This document shows positions 8,562-19,123 of a stretch of 36,872 nucleotides of DNA, in pieces (positions within the stretch are counted from its first letter, which is position 1; each line of letters starts with the position of its first letter). The notes under the pieces were generated by a model. It saw only the letters and a list, made by a program, of their open reading frames with translations, was not told where the DNA came from and did not search any database. Source of the stretch: Shewanella sp. CG12_big_fil_rev_8_21_14_0_65_47_15 (GTDB lineage: Bacteria > Pseudomonadota > Gammaproteobacteria > Enterobacterales > Shewanellaceae); NCBI RefSeq assembly GCF_002783505.1, contig NZ_PFGL01000015.1, forward strand, positions 1-36,872, given 5' to 3'. The position numbers were made by a program, and so were the translations under genes.

Positions 8562-9785
8562 ATGTCTATCGAGAACAAAAATACTGGCGTGAAAAAAGTG
8601 GTTTTAGCCTATTCGGGTGGTCTAGATACCTCGGCCATTATTCCTTGGTTAAAAGAAAACTACGATAACTGTGAAATCATCGCATTCTGCGCCGACGTCG
8701 GCCAAGGTGAAGAAGAGCTGGTTGGCTTGACTGAAAAAGCCTTAGCTTCGGGCGCATCGGAATGTCATATCGTCGATCTGAAAGAAGAATTCGTTAAAGA
8801 CTATATCTACCCAACGATTGCGAGCGGTGCGATTTATGAAGGCACTTATTTACTCGGTACTTCAATGGCGCGTCCTATCATTGCCAAAGCGCAGGTTGAA
8901 GTGGCCCGTAAAGTGGGGGCCGATGCGCTTTGCCACGGTTGTACGGGTAAAGGGAACGACCAAGTGCGTTTCGAAGGTTGCTTCGCCGCCTTAGCGCCGG
9001 ATTTAAAAGTGATTGCACCATGGCGTGAGTGGACCATGCAGAGCCGTGAAGATCTGCTGGCCTATCTCGCCGAGCGCAATATCAAGACATCAGCCTCAGC
9101 GACTAAAATTTATAGCCGTGATGCCAACGCCTTCCATATTTCCCATGAAGGTGGTGAGTTAGAAGATCCATGGAACGAGCCAAGCAAAGGCGTATGGACG
9201 CTGACTGCCGATCCTGAAGATGCACCGAACAAGCCTGAATATGTGTCGCTAGAAGTAGCACATGGCCGTGTGACTAAAGTGAATGGTGAGGCATTAACAC
9301 CTTATGGTGTGCTGATGACATTAAACGCCATTGCTGCGCCACACGGTGTGGGTCGTATCGATATTACCGAAAACCGTTTAGTCGGCATGAAGTCTCGTGG
9401 CTGTTACGAAACACCGGGCGGCACTGTAATGTTCGCGGCACTGCGTGCGATTGAAGAGCTGGTACTCGACAAGACCAGCCGTAATTGGCGTGAGCAGGTG
9501 GGGGCACAAATGGCGCATCTAGTGTATGACGGTCGTTGGTTTACGCCTCTGTGTAAGTCACTGCTGGCGGCATCTGAGTCATTGGCTGAATCAGTGAACG
9601 GTGAAGTCGTGGTTAAACTCTACAAAGGCCAAGCGACGGCGGTGAAGAAGCGTTCACCCAACAGCTTGTACTCCGAAGCGTTTGCGACCTTCGGTGAAGA
9701 TCAAGTGTACGATCAAAAACATGCAGAAGGCTTTATCCGCCTGTACTCATTAGCGAGCCGCATCCGCGCACTCAACGCTAAGTAG
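8562..9785 (+). CDS. argG: argininosuccinate synthase
   Basis: The enzyme condenses citrulline with aspartate, using ATP, to argininosuccinate. The protein has 407 residues and is of the short (type 1) class. The PP-loop motif SGGLDTS lies at 18-24, and [10 protein letters not shown] and [15 protein letters not shown] bind ATP, citrulline and aspartate. An AGGA ribosome site precedes the ATG. It follows argF after 60 bp and is followed by a strong intrinsic terminator. Expression is therefore probably higher through argG than through argH. Confidence 0.97.
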   Translation: MSIENKNTGVKKVVLAYSGGLDTSAIIPWLKENYDNCEIIAFCADVGQGEEELVGLTEKALASGASECHIVDLKEEFVKDYIYPTIASGAIYEGTYLLGTSMARPIIAKAQVEVARKVGADALCHGCTGKGNDQVRFEGCFAALAPDLKVIAPWREWTMQSREDLLAYLAERNIKTSASATKIYSRDANAFHISHEGGELEDPWNEPSKGVWTLTADPEDAPNKPEYVSLEVAHGRVTKVNGEALTPYGVLMTLNAIAAPHGVGRIDITENRLVGMKSRGCYETPGGTVMFAALRAIEELVLDKTSRNWREQVGAQMAHLVYDGRWFTPLCKSLLAASESLAESVNGEVVVKLYKGQATAVKKRSPNSLYSEAFATFGEDQVYDQKHAEGFIRLYSLASRIRALNAK

Positions 9786-9796
9786 TAGGCAGGCTT

Positions 9797-9820
9797 AAAG
9801 GGCGCCAGGCGCCCTTTTTT
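9797..9820 (+). terminator. intrinsic terminator between argG and argH
   Basis: A perfect GC-rich stem (AAAGGGCGC and GCGCCCTTT with a short loop around 9806-9808) runs into six T. It lies 12 bases after the argG stop and inside what would otherwise be one arg operon. argH must rely on readthrough or on its own promoter in the 9821-9864 interval. Confidence 0.85.
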
Positions 9821-9877
9821 ATATCTTTAGTTTTAATGGCTTTAACGTATTAAAAGCAGTGACCGAGGGGATTGAGC

Positions 9878-11245
9878 ATGGCTTTATGGGGTGGAAGATT
9901 TCAGGGCGAAACCAGCGCGCTATTCAAATTATTCAACGATTCGCTACCCGTGGATTATCGCCTGTTCGAGCAGGATGTGGTCGGCTCTATCGCTTGGGCC
10001 GATGCGATTGCCAGCGTCGGCATTATCACTGCCACCGAATGCAGCGACTTGAAAAAAGCGCTTAATGAGCTGCTGGTGGAAGTGCAGGGCGATCCGGCGA
10101 TTATTCTCGCTTCGGGCGCCGAAGATATTCACAGTTTCGTCGAGTCGGCCCTGATTGCCAAAGTGGGCGATCTCGGTAAGAAACTGCACACTGGCCGTAG
10201 CCGTAACGATCAAGTCGCCACCGATTTAAAGCTTTGGTGTCAATCTGAAGGAGCAGCATTACTCGCGCGCCTTCAAAGCTTACATACTGAATTGCTGGCG
10301 TTGGCTGAACGTGAATTTGATGCGGTAATGCCGGGTTACACTCATCTGCAGCGCGCTCAACCTGTAACCTTTGGCCACTGGTGTTTAGCCTATGTGGAAA
10401 TGATTGAGCGGGATATCAGCCGTTTAGCCGATGCGTTAACCCGCGCTAACACCTGTCCATTAGGTTCAGGCGCTCTTGCTGGCACGGCCTATAAAATGGA
10501 TAGACATGCACTGGCCGCGGCGCTGAATTTTGCCTCGCCGACGCTCAACAGTTTAGACAGTGTGTCAGATAGAGATCACGTAGTAGAACTGTGTTCAACG
10601 GCATCGATCAGCATGATGCATTTAAGCCGTATGGCCGAAGATTTGATTTTCTTTAACTCGGGCGAAGCCAACTTTATTTCCCTGAGTGATGAAGTGACCT
10701 CGGGTTCATCCCTGATGCCACAGAAGAAAAATCCCGACGCATTAGAGCTTATCCGTGGTAAAACGGGCCGGGTTTATGGCAGTTTAGTGGGTATTCTCAC
10801 CACCATGAAAGCGCTGCCTTTGGCATACAACAAAGATATGCAGGAAGACAAAGAAGGCCTGTTTGACGTGGTCGATAGCTGGGCAATTTGCCTCGATATG
10901 GCGGCGTTAGTGTTATCGGGTTTAGTGGTGAATCGTCCTAATGCGCTGTTAGCCGCGCAGCAAGGTTATGCCAACTCGACTGAGCTGGCCGATTATTTAG
11001 TGTCTAAAGGTATGCCATTCCGTGAGGCACACCACGTTGTGGGTGAAGTCGTGGTTGCCGCGATAGCTAAGCAAATTCCGCTCGAGGATTTCTCCTTGGC
11101 CGAATTAAAAACCTTTGCCGCCATCATTGAGGATGATGTTTATCCTAACCTCACGATTGAAGCTTGTTTAGCGAAACGCGATGTGCTCGGTGGTACTGCA
11201 TTGCCACAAATTCAACAGGCAATAGCGGCGAAAAAAGCTCGCTAA
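9878..11245 (+). CDS. argH: argininosuccinate lyase
   Basis: The enzyme splits argininosuccinate to arginine and fumarate, the last step of the pathway. The protein has 455 residues and belongs to the fumarase/aspartase superfamily. [11 protein letters not shown] (around residue 110) and the signature [12 protein letters not shown] (around 275-286) with the catalytic serine are intact. The ATG has GAGGGG seven bases upstream. An in-frame TTG six bases earlier is less likely. Unlike the ArgH(A) fusions of Vibrio and Moritella, there is no acetyltransferase domain at the C-terminus. A terminator separates it from argG. Confidence 0.97.
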   Translation: MALWGGRFQGETSALFKLFNDSLPVDYRLFEQDVVGSIAWADAIASVGIITATECSDLKKALNELLVEVQGDPAIILASGAEDIHSFVESALIAKVGDLGKKLHTGRSRNDQVATDLKLWCQSEGAALLARLQSLHTELLALAEREFDAVMPGYTHLQRAQPVTFGHWCLAYVEMIERDISRLADALTRANTCPLGSGALAGTAYKMDRHALAAALNFASPTLNSLDSVSDRDHVVELCSTASISMMHLSRMAEDLIFFNSGEANFISLSDEVTSGSSLMPQKKNPDALELIRGKTGRVYGSLVGILTTMKALPLAYNKDMQEDKEGLFDVVDSWAICLDMAALVLSGLVVNRPNALLAAQQGYANSTELADYLVSKGMPFREAHHVVGEVVVAAIAKQIPLEDFSLAELKTFAAIIEDDVYPNLTIEACLAKRDVLGGTALPQIQQAIAAKKAR

Positions 11246-11260
11246 CTCGCTTGTTTAAGC

Positions 11261-11297
11261 CAATAAAAAACGCGACTTTAGGTCGCGTTTTTTATTG
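11261..11297. terminator. bidirectional terminator, argH / mrcA
   Basis: A perfect 16-bp inverted repeat (11261-11276 with 11282-11297) has a CGCGAC/GTCGCG core, a 5-nt loop, and A/T runs on both sides. It is positioned for both convergent genes. Confidence 0.93.
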
Positions 11298-11336
11298 GGT
11301 CATTCCGGATCGCGGCAATGACTTTTTATGACTCGT

Positions 11337-13856
11337 TTATTGGAATAAGTCGTCCGTTGGCGCATCGATGAAGAGGTTATTTTCATCCTGAGTTTCGCTG
11401 ATATATTCCTTCGGCTCAGTGCCCGAAATGAAGTATTCGAATGCGCTGGTATAGTCGGTTTTGCGCGTGAGTTTACCCGTTGCTAAATCGATCCGTACCG
11501 AGACAATACCTTCTGGTGGAATCGATGTGGTTTCAGGTGTGCCTTGTAAGACACTGTTCATAAATTCGTTCCAGCCAGGACCTGCGGTTTTAGCGCCCGC
11601 TTCGGTGCCGGTGATCTGATCTTTTTCGCCGTTGCTATTCCATGCGGTTCTACCGAGCTGGCGACCGTGATCATCGAATCCGACCCAGAAAGTGCTAGTG
11701 AGTGTTGGACTAAAACCACTGAACCAAGTATCACGGGATTCGTTAGTCGTCCCCGTTTTGCCGGCAATATCGTGTCGTTTAATTAACTGGGCCGCACGCC
11801 AAGCCGTACCTTGCCAGCCAGTGCCTTTACTCCAATCACCACCCCCCCAAATTACGCTCTTTAGTGCTTCGGTAATTAAGAAAGCAGTTTGTTCAGAAAT
11901 AATTTGTGGCGCAAAACGACCCGTTTGTTCAAAGCACTGCGCGGCAGGCGCCTCGGCTGCTAAGTTGCTGTCACCAAAAACCATCGTCTCGTTTGAAGAC
12001 TGTGCTGTAGCCCCATTAGGTTCACAGGCCAACGTCGGATTGGCTTTTTCAATCACATTTCCATAGGAGTCTTCTACACGCTCAATATAGAAGGGTTCCA
12101 CTAAGAAGCCACCATTAGCAAACGCATTAAAGGCGGTAGCGACTTGCAGAGGCGTGACCGAAGGAGAACCTAAGGCTAAAGATTCGTTGCGCGGTAAGTC
12201 ATTAGGATCGAAGCCAAATTTGGTCAGTTCGGCAATGGCCGCATCTAAACCAATATGGCGCATGGCCCTTACCGACATCACGTTAATCGACTGGGCTAAG
12301 CCCACCCGTAAACGTGTTGGACCGCCATAGATATCGGGCGAGTTTTTAGGACGCCATGCGGTACCTTGACTAATATCGGGTTTGTTGATCGGCGCGTTGT
12401 TAATTAGGGTCGCTAAGGTAAAACCTTTCTCTAATGCGGCGGCATAGATAAAAGGCTTAATATTCGAACCTAACTGACGTTTGGCCTGAGTCACACGGTT
12501 ATATTGGCTCTGGCTAAAACTGTAGCCACCCACTAAGGTTCGAATGGCACCATTGTAGGGATCGAGCGATACGGTGGCACTGGCAACTTCGGGTACTTGG
12601 GACAACTGTAAATATTGACCGTTATTGCGGATCCAAATACGTTCACCGACACTGAGCATATCGGCGGCAGATTTAGGCACAGCACCTTGACGTTTATCGG
12701 TAATAAATTTGCGCGCCCACTTAAGTCCATCCCACTTAATGGCTTTGGTTGCACCTTTGGCGGTGAGTACCGTGGCTTGTTGACCATCGACACTTAATAC
12801 TGCCGCTGGCTGCAATTCCTGCACAGGCGTTATTTTGGCGAGTTCTGCCTGGATCTGAGCATTATCAGGCTTTACATCCGTCCACATGACCGCCGCTGGA
12901 CCACGGTAGCCATGGCGTTCATCGTAGGCGTAGACGTTATTACGTAAAGCCTGCTGGGCTAATAGTTGAAGATCCGATGAAATAGTGGTGTAGACGTTGT
13001 AGCCGTTGGTATAGGCTTCTTCTTCACCATATTTTTGCACCATATAATCCCGTGCCATTTCAGAAATATAAGGGGCATAGAGATCAATTTCGGCGCCGTG
13101 GTACTTAGCGATCAAAGGTTCCTGCAAAGCGGCTTGATATTCAGCTTGATTGATATAGCCCACTTCATTCATTCGCATTAAGACGACATTCCGACGAGCC
13201 AATGCGCGCGAGGGGGAAGTAATAGGGTTAAGGGTCGAAGGTGCCTTTGGCAGACCCGCAATCATACTCATTTCAGATAGGCTGAGATCCTGCACATTCT
13301 TTCCAAAATACACCTGCGCGGCGGCGCCCACACCATAGGCTCTTTGGCCTAAATAAATGCGGTTAACGTAGAGCTCGAGGATTTCATCTTTGGTGAGTAG
13401 CTGCTCAATATGATAGGAAATAAAAATTTCCTTCACTTTACGAATAATGGTTTTGTCACGGGTAAGGAAAAAGTTACGCGCCACCTGCATTGTGATGGTA
13501 CTCGCACCTTGTTTCTTTTCCCCCGTAGTTAACATCACTACCGCGGCACGCAGTACGCCTACAGGATCAATACCGCCGTGCTCATAGAAGCGCGCATCTT
13601 CGGTGGCAAGGAAAGCCTGCAGCAGAGGTTTAGGCACTTCATCTAGCTTCAATGGAATACGGCGTTTCTCACCAAACTGAGATATCAGTTTGCCGTCACT
13701 GCTGTAAATGCGCAAAGGCGTTTGTAATTGCACATTTTTTAGCGTTGAAACATCCGGTAGGTCCGGTAAAACATAAAAGTATGCTGCAACAATGGCGCCT
13801 ACGCCTAGAAGGGCTAGACTGAATAGAGCTATAACAATACGTTTTAACCACTTCAC
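11337..13856 (-). CDS. mrcA: penicillin-binding protein 1A (bifunctional)
   Basis: This class A PBP polymerises and crosslinks peptidoglycan at the inner membrane. The protein has 839 residues. An N-terminal membrane anchor spans about 7-30. The glycosyltransferase domain has EDARFYEHGG at 86-95 (catalytic Glu86), QGASTITMQ at 116-124 and ELYVNRIYLGQ at 161-171. The transpeptidase has SNIK at 464-467 (active-site serine), SIN at 523-525 and KTGT at 700-703. The OmpA/OB-like insert expected of PBP1A lies between the two domains. Its outer-membrane activator LpoA is encoded at 29890-31770. The gene is divergent from pilM across 189 bp, a conserved arrangement in gammaproteobacteria. Confidence 0.96.
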   Translation of the reverse strand: MKWLKRIVIALFSLALLGVGAIVAAYFYVLPDLPDVSTLKNVQLQTPLRIYSSDGKLISQFGEKRRIPLKLDEVPKPLLQAFLATEDARFYEHGGIDPVGVLRAAVVMLTTGEKKQGASTITMQVARNFFLTRDKTIIRKVKEIFISYHIEQLLTKDEILELYVNRIYLGQRAYGVGAAAQVYFGKNVQDLSLSEMSMIAGLPKAPSTLNPITSPSRALARRNVVLMRMNEVGYINQAEYQAALQEPLIAKYHGAEIDLYAPYISEMARDYMVQKYGEEEAYTNGYNVYTTISSDLQLLAQQALRNNVYAYDERHGYRGPAAVMWTDVKPDNAQIQAELAKITPVQELQPAAVLSVDGQQATVLTAKGATKAIKWDGLKWARKFITDKRQGAVPKSAADMLSVGERIWIRNNGQYLQLSQVPEVASATVSLDPYNGAIRTLVGGYSFSQSQYNRVTQAKRQLGSNIKPFIYAAALEKGFTLATLINNAPINKPDISQGTAWRPKNSPDIYGGPTRLRVGLAQSINVMSVRAMRHIGLDAAIAELTKFGFDPNDLPRNESLALGSPSVTPLQVATAFNAFANGGFLVEPFYIERVEDSYGNVIEKANPTLACEPNGATAQSSNETMVFGDSNLAAEAPAAQCFEQTGRFAPQIISEQTAFLITEALKSVIWGGGDWSKGTGWQGTAWRAAQLIKRHDIAGKTGTTNESRDTWFSGFSPTLTSTFWVGFDDHGRQLGRTAWNSNGEKDQITGTEAGAKTAGPGWNEFMNSVLQGTPETTSIPPEGIVSVRIDLATGKLTRKTDYTSAFEYFISGTEPKEYISETQDENNLFIDAPTDDLFQ

Positions 13857-14045
13857 CTAAATTGATCCTAATGTTCAGTTAAGTGCGACAGTATATAAGG
13901 CGCGCACGTCTTGGTGAAGCAAAAACGTGATAGCGCTTAAATAGCATTTGTAAAATCTTGAAACATTCTATACAAATACGTATAACGAGTTGATTTTGTG
14001 CTAATCTCTTTTACTGAAATACCAATAATAAAGTGACAACGGATT

Positions 14046-15125
14046 ATGCTTTCAAATTTATGGAAGCGTCAGGCTCCGCAGATGGTTGGAATCGATATGG
14101 GTTCCCACGAAGTTAAGGCCATTTTGCTGAGTAAGACTGCTGATGGATACAAAATATTGAGTCATGCAGCGGTTCCCGTAAAAAAGGGGGCTATTAACGA
14201 TCATGATATTCGTGATGCCGATGCCGTTGTCGAGTGTTTGAGGCAAATAAAGCGAACTTTACCTAAATCGGTAAAATATGCTGCGGTCGCGGTATCGGGG
14301 TCGGCGGTCATGACCAAAGTGATCTACATGGATGCTTCGCTGAGCGAAGAAGAAATGGAGGCTCAGATTGAGATTGAGGCCGATAATCTTATTCCCTACT
14401 CGCTCGATGAAGTCAGCATTGATTTTGAAACCTTGAATGTCAACAGCACAGATCCTTCCAAGGTCGATGTGTTGCTCAGTGCTTGCCGTACCGATAATAT
14501 TGATGTGAGGGTCGATGCCTTAGATGAGGTCGAACTCGAAACGAAAGTTGTTGATGTTGAAGGTTATGCTCTTGGGCGCGCGGTCGAATTAGTACTTGGT
14601 CAACTACCTGAAGGTGCTCGGCAGAAAGCCGTTGCTATGGTCGATATTGGTGCCAATATGACCACTTTCTGCGTGGTTGAGTCCGGTGAAACCACCTTTA
14701 TCCGTGAACAGGCCTTTGGTGGTGAGTTATTTACTCAGTCGATTTTATCTTTTTATGGCATGTCCTACGAGCAAGCTGAAAAAGCTAAGATTGAAGGTGA
14801 TTTGCCGCGTAATTACATGTTTGAAGTGTTATCCCCCTTCCAAGCTCAACTGCTGCAGCAGATTAAACGTACCTTGCAAATTTACTGTACTTCGAGTGGA
14901 AAAGATAAAGTCGATTACCTCGTATTATGTGGCGGAACATCTAAACTGGAAGGCATGGCTAATTTATTGGCCAATGAATTAGGCGTTCACACTATTATTG
15001 CGGATCCTTTTCAAGGATGTTTGCACGCAGACGAATCGGTTAAAAATATACTGCAACCTAACATCAGCAAATATATGGTTGCTTGTGGCTTAGCGCTGAG
15101 GAGCTACGGTCAATGGCGAACATAA
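14046..15125 (+). CDS. pilM: type IV pilus assembly protein PilM
   Basis: PilM is an actin-like cytoplasmic ATPase-fold protein that binds the N-terminal tail of PilN and links the inner-membrane pilus subcomplex to the motor. The protein has 359 residues. MVGIDMGSHEVKAI (around 12-25) is the first phosphate loop, and VDIGANMTTF and CGGTSKLEGM are the later nucleotide-binding loops. No membrane segment is seen. The ribosome site is poor, but the start fits the family. It is the first gene of pilMNOPQ, and its end overlaps pilN by 13 bases. Confidence 0.95.
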   Translation: MLSNLWKRQAPQMVGIDMGSHEVKAILLSKTADGYKILSHAAVPVKKGAINDHDIRDADAVVECLRQIKRTLPKSVKYAAVAVSGSAVMTKVIYMDASLSEEEMEAQIEIEADNLIPYSLDEVSIDFETLNVNSTDPSKVDVLLSACRTDNIDVRVDALDEVELETKVVDVEGYALGRAVELVLGQLPEGARQKAVAMVDIGANMTTFCVVESGETTFIREQAFGGELFTQSILSFYGMSYEQAEKAKIEGDLPRNYMFEVLSPFQAQLLQQIKRTLQIYCTSSGKDKVDYLVLCGGTSKLEGMANLLANELGVHTIIADPFQGCLHADESVKNILQPNISKYMVACGLALRSYGQWRT

Positions 15126-15697
15126 ACCTGCTTCCCTGGCGTGAAGAGGCAAGAGAAAAACAGAAACGTGATTACATTGGTATATTGGCTGCTGTATTTT
15201 TAGGCTCTGCCATTTTAGTGTATGTGGCGCTTTCTTTACTGGAAATGATGACCGATGAGCAAAGGGGGCGTAATGCCTATCTGCAATCGGAAATACAGTT
15301 GCTCGAAACGCAAATTGCCGAGATTAAAAAGATCACCGAACGCAAGAAAGACATTGAGCGTCGTACGGAAATCATTCTCAACCTCCAACAATCACGTAAT
15401 TTACCAACCCATGTGCTGGATGAGTTAGTGCGTATTGTCCCACCTGGAATATATCTTTCAAACCTTGAGAAGAAAGGGAGTTTATTGCTGATTGAAGGCC
15501 GCAGTGAGTCTAACAATAACGTCGCAAATATGATGCGTAAGGTAAAGGCCTCCGAGTGGTTAACCGATCCCAATATGCAATCTATTGTGACTCAAGAAGA
15601 TGAGTTAAGGCAATTGCAGCGCTTTAGCCTGAGAGTCAGCATTAAAGGTGCTATGGCTGATGAGCCAGTGAAAACGGCAAAAGGAGCGAGTAAATGA
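15113..15697 (+). CDS. pilN: type IV pilus assembly protein PilN
   Basis: This is a bitopic inner-membrane protein of 194 residues. MANINLLPWREE at the N-terminus is the conserved INLLPWR tail that docks in PilM. One membrane segment (about 23-44) is followed by a long coiled-coil region and a periplasmic ferredoxin-like domain that pairs with PilO. The start is set at the ATG directly before NINLLPWR, with GAGGAG nine bases upstream inside pilM. A longer frame from 15083 is not supported. Its stop overlaps the pilO start (ATGA). Confidence 0.94.
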   Translation: MANINLLPWREEAREKQKRDYIGILAAVFLGSAILVYVALSLLEMMTDEQRGRNAYLQSEIQLLETQIAEIKKITERKKDIERRTEIILNLQQSRNLPTHVLDELVRIVPPGIYLSNLEKKGSLLLIEGRSESNNNVANMMRKVKASEWLTDPNMQSIVTQEDELRQLQRFSLRVSIKGAMADEPVKTAKGASK

Positions 15698-16320
15698 AAC
15701 TCGATCTAAGTCAGTTTAATGATATCGACTTCGAAAATATTGGCGGTTGGCCTAATCAGGTTAAAACCTTTTTCGCAATTTTGTTGGCGCTCTGTGTGTT
15801 TGCTGCGGGTTATTTTCTGGTCGTGTCCGATGCAATAGATGTTTATAACGCAGAGCAAAATAAAGAAGTGCAGTTGAGGGACGACTTTAAGAATAAGTAT
15901 CAACTCGCAGCCAATTTAAAACTCTACCGTGAACAATTGGCCATCATGGAAGAGCAGTTTGCGGAGTTGCTAAAAATGCTGCCCTCTGAGAATGAAATGC
16001 CAGGATTACTCGATGATTTAACGTTTGTCGCTACCGATGCTGGCTTGCGTATCAAAAGCTTGAATTGGGAGCCCGAAATTCAACGGGATTTTTACATTGA
16101 ATTTCCAATTAAAATGTCAGTGACGGGGGACTATCATCAACTCGGTAATATGGTGAGTGGTGTCGCAAAGTTGCCGCGGATTGTTAGTTTGCACGATTTT
16201 ACGATTAAGCGAGATGAAGCCGGCAACTTAGCAATGGATATATTAGCTAAGACGTATCGCTTTAAAGAAGGTGCTGAGTTACCCCCTGAAAAACCTGCCA
16301 ATCAAAAGGGGAAGAAATAA
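15694..16320 (+). CDS. pilO: type IV pilus assembly protein PilO
   Basis: PilO is an inner-membrane protein of 208 residues that forms a heterodimer with PilN in the pilus alignment complex. A cytoplasmic tail of about 25 residues is followed by one membrane segment (FFAILLALCVFAAGYFLVV, about 26-45), a coiled coil and a periplasmic domain. It overlaps pilN by four bases and pilP by one base, so translation is coupled. The C-terminal tail is rich in lysine and proline. Confidence 0.94.
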   Translation: MKLDLSQFNDIDFENIGGWPNQVKTFFAILLALCVFAAGYFLVVSDAIDVYNAEQNKEVQLRDDFKNKYQLAANLKLYREQLAIMEEQFAELLKMLPSENEMPGLLDDLTFVATDAGLRIKSLNWEPEIQRDFYIEFPIKMSVTGDYHQLGNMVSGVAKLPRIVSLHDFTIKRDEAGNLAMDILAKTYRFKEGAELPPEKPANQKGKK

Positions 16321-16835
16321 TGAAACTCTTACCTTTATTGGCTTTTAGTCTTTTTTTAATGGGTTGTGTTGGCGATCGTAGTGATTTAGAGCTATTTGTT
16401 ACTACAACTAAAGCGCAACATGTGGCCCATATTCCACCCTTGAAAGAGCCACCCAAGTTTGAACATTTTGCCTATCAGGCAGAATTAATGCGTAGTCCCT
16501 TTGTTCCACCTTCTCGAGAATTAACGGAAGAAGTGATTGATACCAGTAAAAACTGCTTACAACCGGATTTGAAACGTCGTAAGGGACGATTAGAAACCTA
16601 TGCGTTAGATAACCTGAAAATGCGTGGCACTTTGAAAGACGCCGATATGACTTGGGCACTCGTAGAGACCAATGATGGTAGCGTATATCGGATGGGAGTG
16701 GGCGAGTATTTAGGTTTATTTAATGGCCGCATAGTTAAAGTGACTTCACAGAGTGTTGAAGTAATAGAATTAATTCCAGATGGTTCTGGTTGTTGGTCCG
16801 AGCGATCAAACAGCATAGTACTTTCTGGAGAATAA
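16320..16835 (+). CDS. pilP: type IV pilus lipoprotein PilP
   Basis: PilP is a lipoprotein of 171 residues that bridges the PilN/PilO complex to the PilQ secretin. The lipobox LMGC places the lipidated cysteine at about residue 16. A flexible periplasmic linker leads to the C-terminal beta-sandwich, where LRMGTL-type (here NLKMRGTLKD) and YRMGVGEYLG motifs are visible. It overlaps pilO by one base and is 21 bp before pilQ. Confidence 0.94.
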   Translation: MKLLPLLAFSLFLMGCVGDRSDLELFVTTTKAQHVAHIPPLKEPPKFEHFAYQAELMRSPFVPPSRELTEEVIDTSKNCLQPDLKRRKGRLETYALDNLKMRGTLKDADMTWALVETNDGSVYRMGVGEYLGLFNGRIVKVTSQSVEVIELIPDGSGCWSERSNSIVLSGE

Positions 16836-16856
16836 CGAGCGAAGGATGAGGGAATA

Positions 16857-18908
16857 ATGAAATCTTCTGCCGCGATAAAAATCCCGTTAATATCTTCAGG
16901 CTTGGTCAAGTCTGTTATTGGGATCGCATTGGTATTTGGAGTTTTGCCATCGAGTTTTGCGGCAAATCGATTATTAGATGTCAAATACCATGCCTTGGTC
17001 GATCACCAATTAGAGGTTGAGCTGGTCTTTGAAGGGGCGGTGACACCGCCAGTCATCGATTCCAATGCCGCACCTGCAGAACTGGTATTAACCTTTGGTG
17101 ATAGCATTTCTGGCTTGTCTAAAGATCGCCTACCTATTAATCAAGTGGGCGTGAACGAGATAACGACTACGCAGCAAGATACAAGCCTTAAAGTGGCCTT
17201 AGGTTTATCTAAGGTAAAACCTTATCAGGGTGCTGTGATCGGGAATTCCTATCGTTTAACCATTAATGATAATGTCGCAGGGACACAAGCGAATACGGAC
17301 AATCCCTTCGTCAATAGTGTGAGCAATATCGATTTTCGTCGTAATGCCAATGGTGGCGGAGAGTTATTAGTTTATCTAAACAACCGCTCAGTGGCTGCCA
17401 ACGTTGAACAAATTGGCGCTAAGTTAGAGGTACAACTCTATAACACAGACATTAAGAGTGACTTACTGTATGTGATGGATGTGCAAGACTTTTCAACTCC
17501 AGTAAAGAGTTTCGAAACTTTTAAGGAAGAGTTAACGACACGGATCTTGGTTGATGTTGCTGGTAACTATGAGTTCAACTATAAACAGGAAGATAAGTTG
17601 TTTAGGCTCTCAATCAACAAAGTTGAGCGGGTTGCGACAACAAAAGAAGTGAAAAAATATAACGGTAAAACCCTATCACTTAACTTCCAAAGTATCTCAG
17701 TTCGGACTGTATTGCAGATTATTGCCGATTATAACAATTTCAACCTTGTGACCAGTGATACGGTTGAAGGTGATATCACCCTAAGATTAGATGATGTGCC
17801 ATGGGATCAAGCGTTGGATCTGATTCTACAGACTAAAGGATTAGATAAACGCATCGAAGGTAATATCTTGATGGTGGCTCCGAGTGAAGAGCTGGCTATC
17901 CGTGAGAGCCAAAATCTTAAGAATCAACAGGAGGTTAAGGAGCTTGAGCCACTTTACTCTGAATATTTGCAGATCAATTATGCCAAAGCTATCGATATAG
18001 CAGAACTCTTAAAGAGCGCGGATTCGAGTTTGTTGTCTCCGCGGGGATCCGTTGCGGTCGATGAGCGTACAAATACTGTGTTAGTTAAAGATACCGCCGA
18101 GACCATAGAGAATATTCATCGTTTAGTCGAAGTACTCGATATCCCTATTCGTCAAGTGTTGATCGAATCCAGAATGGTGACGGTAAAAGATGACGTTTCG
18201 GAGGACTTAGGTATTCGCTGGGGCGTTACCGACCAACAGGGAAGCAAAGGGACTTCAGGTTCACTTGAAGGTGCCGAAAGTATTGCCAATGGTACAGTGC
18301 CCTCCATAGATAATCGTTTAAATGTTAACTTGCCCGCGGCGGTGACTAATCCGACGAGCATTGCTTTTCACGTTGCTAAGCTTGCCGATGGCACTATTCT
18401 AGATCTAGAACTGAGCGCCTTAGAGCAAGAAAATAAAGGGGAAATTATTGCCAGCCCCCGCATTACGACTTCTAACCAAAAAGCGGCCTATATTGAGCAG
18501 GGGGTCGAGATCCCTTATGTACAGTCCACTTCAAGTGGTGCGACGTCGGTCACCTTTAAAAAAGCCGTGCTTTCCTTAAGAGTAACACCACAAATTACTC
18601 CCGATAATCGAGTGATCCTCGATCTTGAAATCACCCAGGATTCACAGGGCAAAACCGTAGATACTCCAACGGGGCCAGCGGTGGCGATCGATACTCAGCG
18701 TATCGGTACTCAAGTGCTAGTCGATAACGGGGAAACTATCGTTCTGGGGGGAATTTATCAACAGAACTTAATTAGCCGTGTCAGTAAAGTCCCTGTTTTG
18801 GGTGACATTCCGCTGGTCGGATTCTTGTTTAGAAACACGACAGATAAAAATGAACGTCAGGAGCTGCTCATTTTCGTAACGCCCAAAATTGTGGATGAGA
18901 AGCTCTAA
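16857..18908 (+). CDS. pilQ: type IV pilus secretin PilQ
   Basis: PilQ forms the outer-membrane pore for the pilus. The protein has 683 residues and a signal peptide of about 35, cleaved near SFA-ANR. Two AMIN domains (about 40-250), which bind peptidoglycan, are followed by the secretin/TonB short N domain around 275-335 (LNFQSISVRTVLQIIADYNN), an N1 domain and the secretin barrel domain. VPVLGDIPLVGFLFR and ELLIFVTPKIV are the secretin signature near the end. The operon gives alignment and outer-membrane parts only, since the motor and pilin genes are not in this window. Confidence 0.95.
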   Translation: MKSSAAIKIPLISSGLVKSVIGIALVFGVLPSSFAANRLLDVKYHALVDHQLEVELVFEGAVTPPVIDSNAAPAELVLTFGDSISGLSKDRLPINQVGVNEITTTQQDTSLKVALGLSKVKPYQGAVIGNSYRLTINDNVAGTQANTDNPFVNSVSNIDFRRNANGGGELLVYLNNRSVAANVEQIGAKLEVQLYNTDIKSDLLYVMDVQDFSTPVKSFETFKEELTTRILVDVAGNYEFNYKQEDKLFRLSINKVERVATTKEVKKYNGKTLSLNFQSISVRTVLQIIADYNNFNLVTSDTVEGDITLRLDDVPWDQALDLILQTKGLDKRIEGNILMVAPSEELAIRESQNLKNQQEVKELEPLYSEYLQINYAKAIDIAELLKSADSSLLSPRGSVAVDERTNTVLVKDTAETIENIHRLVEVLDIPIRQVLIESRMVTVKDDVSEDLGIRWGVTDQQGSKGTSGSLEGAESIANGTVPSIDNRLNVNLPAAVTNPTSIAFHVAKLADGTILDLELSALEQENKGEIIASPRITTSNQKAAYIEQGVEIPYVQSTSSGATSVTFKKAVLSLRVTPQITPDNRVILDLEITQDSQGKTVDTPTGPAVAIDTQRIGTQVLVDNGETIVLGGIYQQNLISRVSKVPVLGDIPLVGFLFRNTTDKNERQELLIFVTPKIVDEKL

Positions 18909-18928
18909 TCATTTGTTGTACATTGAAT

Positions 18929-18953
18929 AAAGCCAGCAGCCTTTGCTGGCTTT
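18929..18953 (+). terminator. terminator-like hairpin after pilQ
   Basis: The arms AAAGCCAGCA and TGCTGGCTTT pair around a 5-nt loop. Only three T follow the GC-rich part, so termination may be partial and allow some readthrough into aroK. Confidence 0.6.
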
Positions 18954-19123
18954 ATGGTGTCTGAAATACAATTCTGAGATAAATAGCGCACATGACTTGC
19001 CATAGTAGACCTTAAACTGAGATAATCCACGGTCAAGTCTCATAAGAGCAAGGTAACATATAGGTCGGCTTGATCATGAGTCGATATAGGCATACTTTTC
19101 AATAAGATTCAGACGTACAAGAA

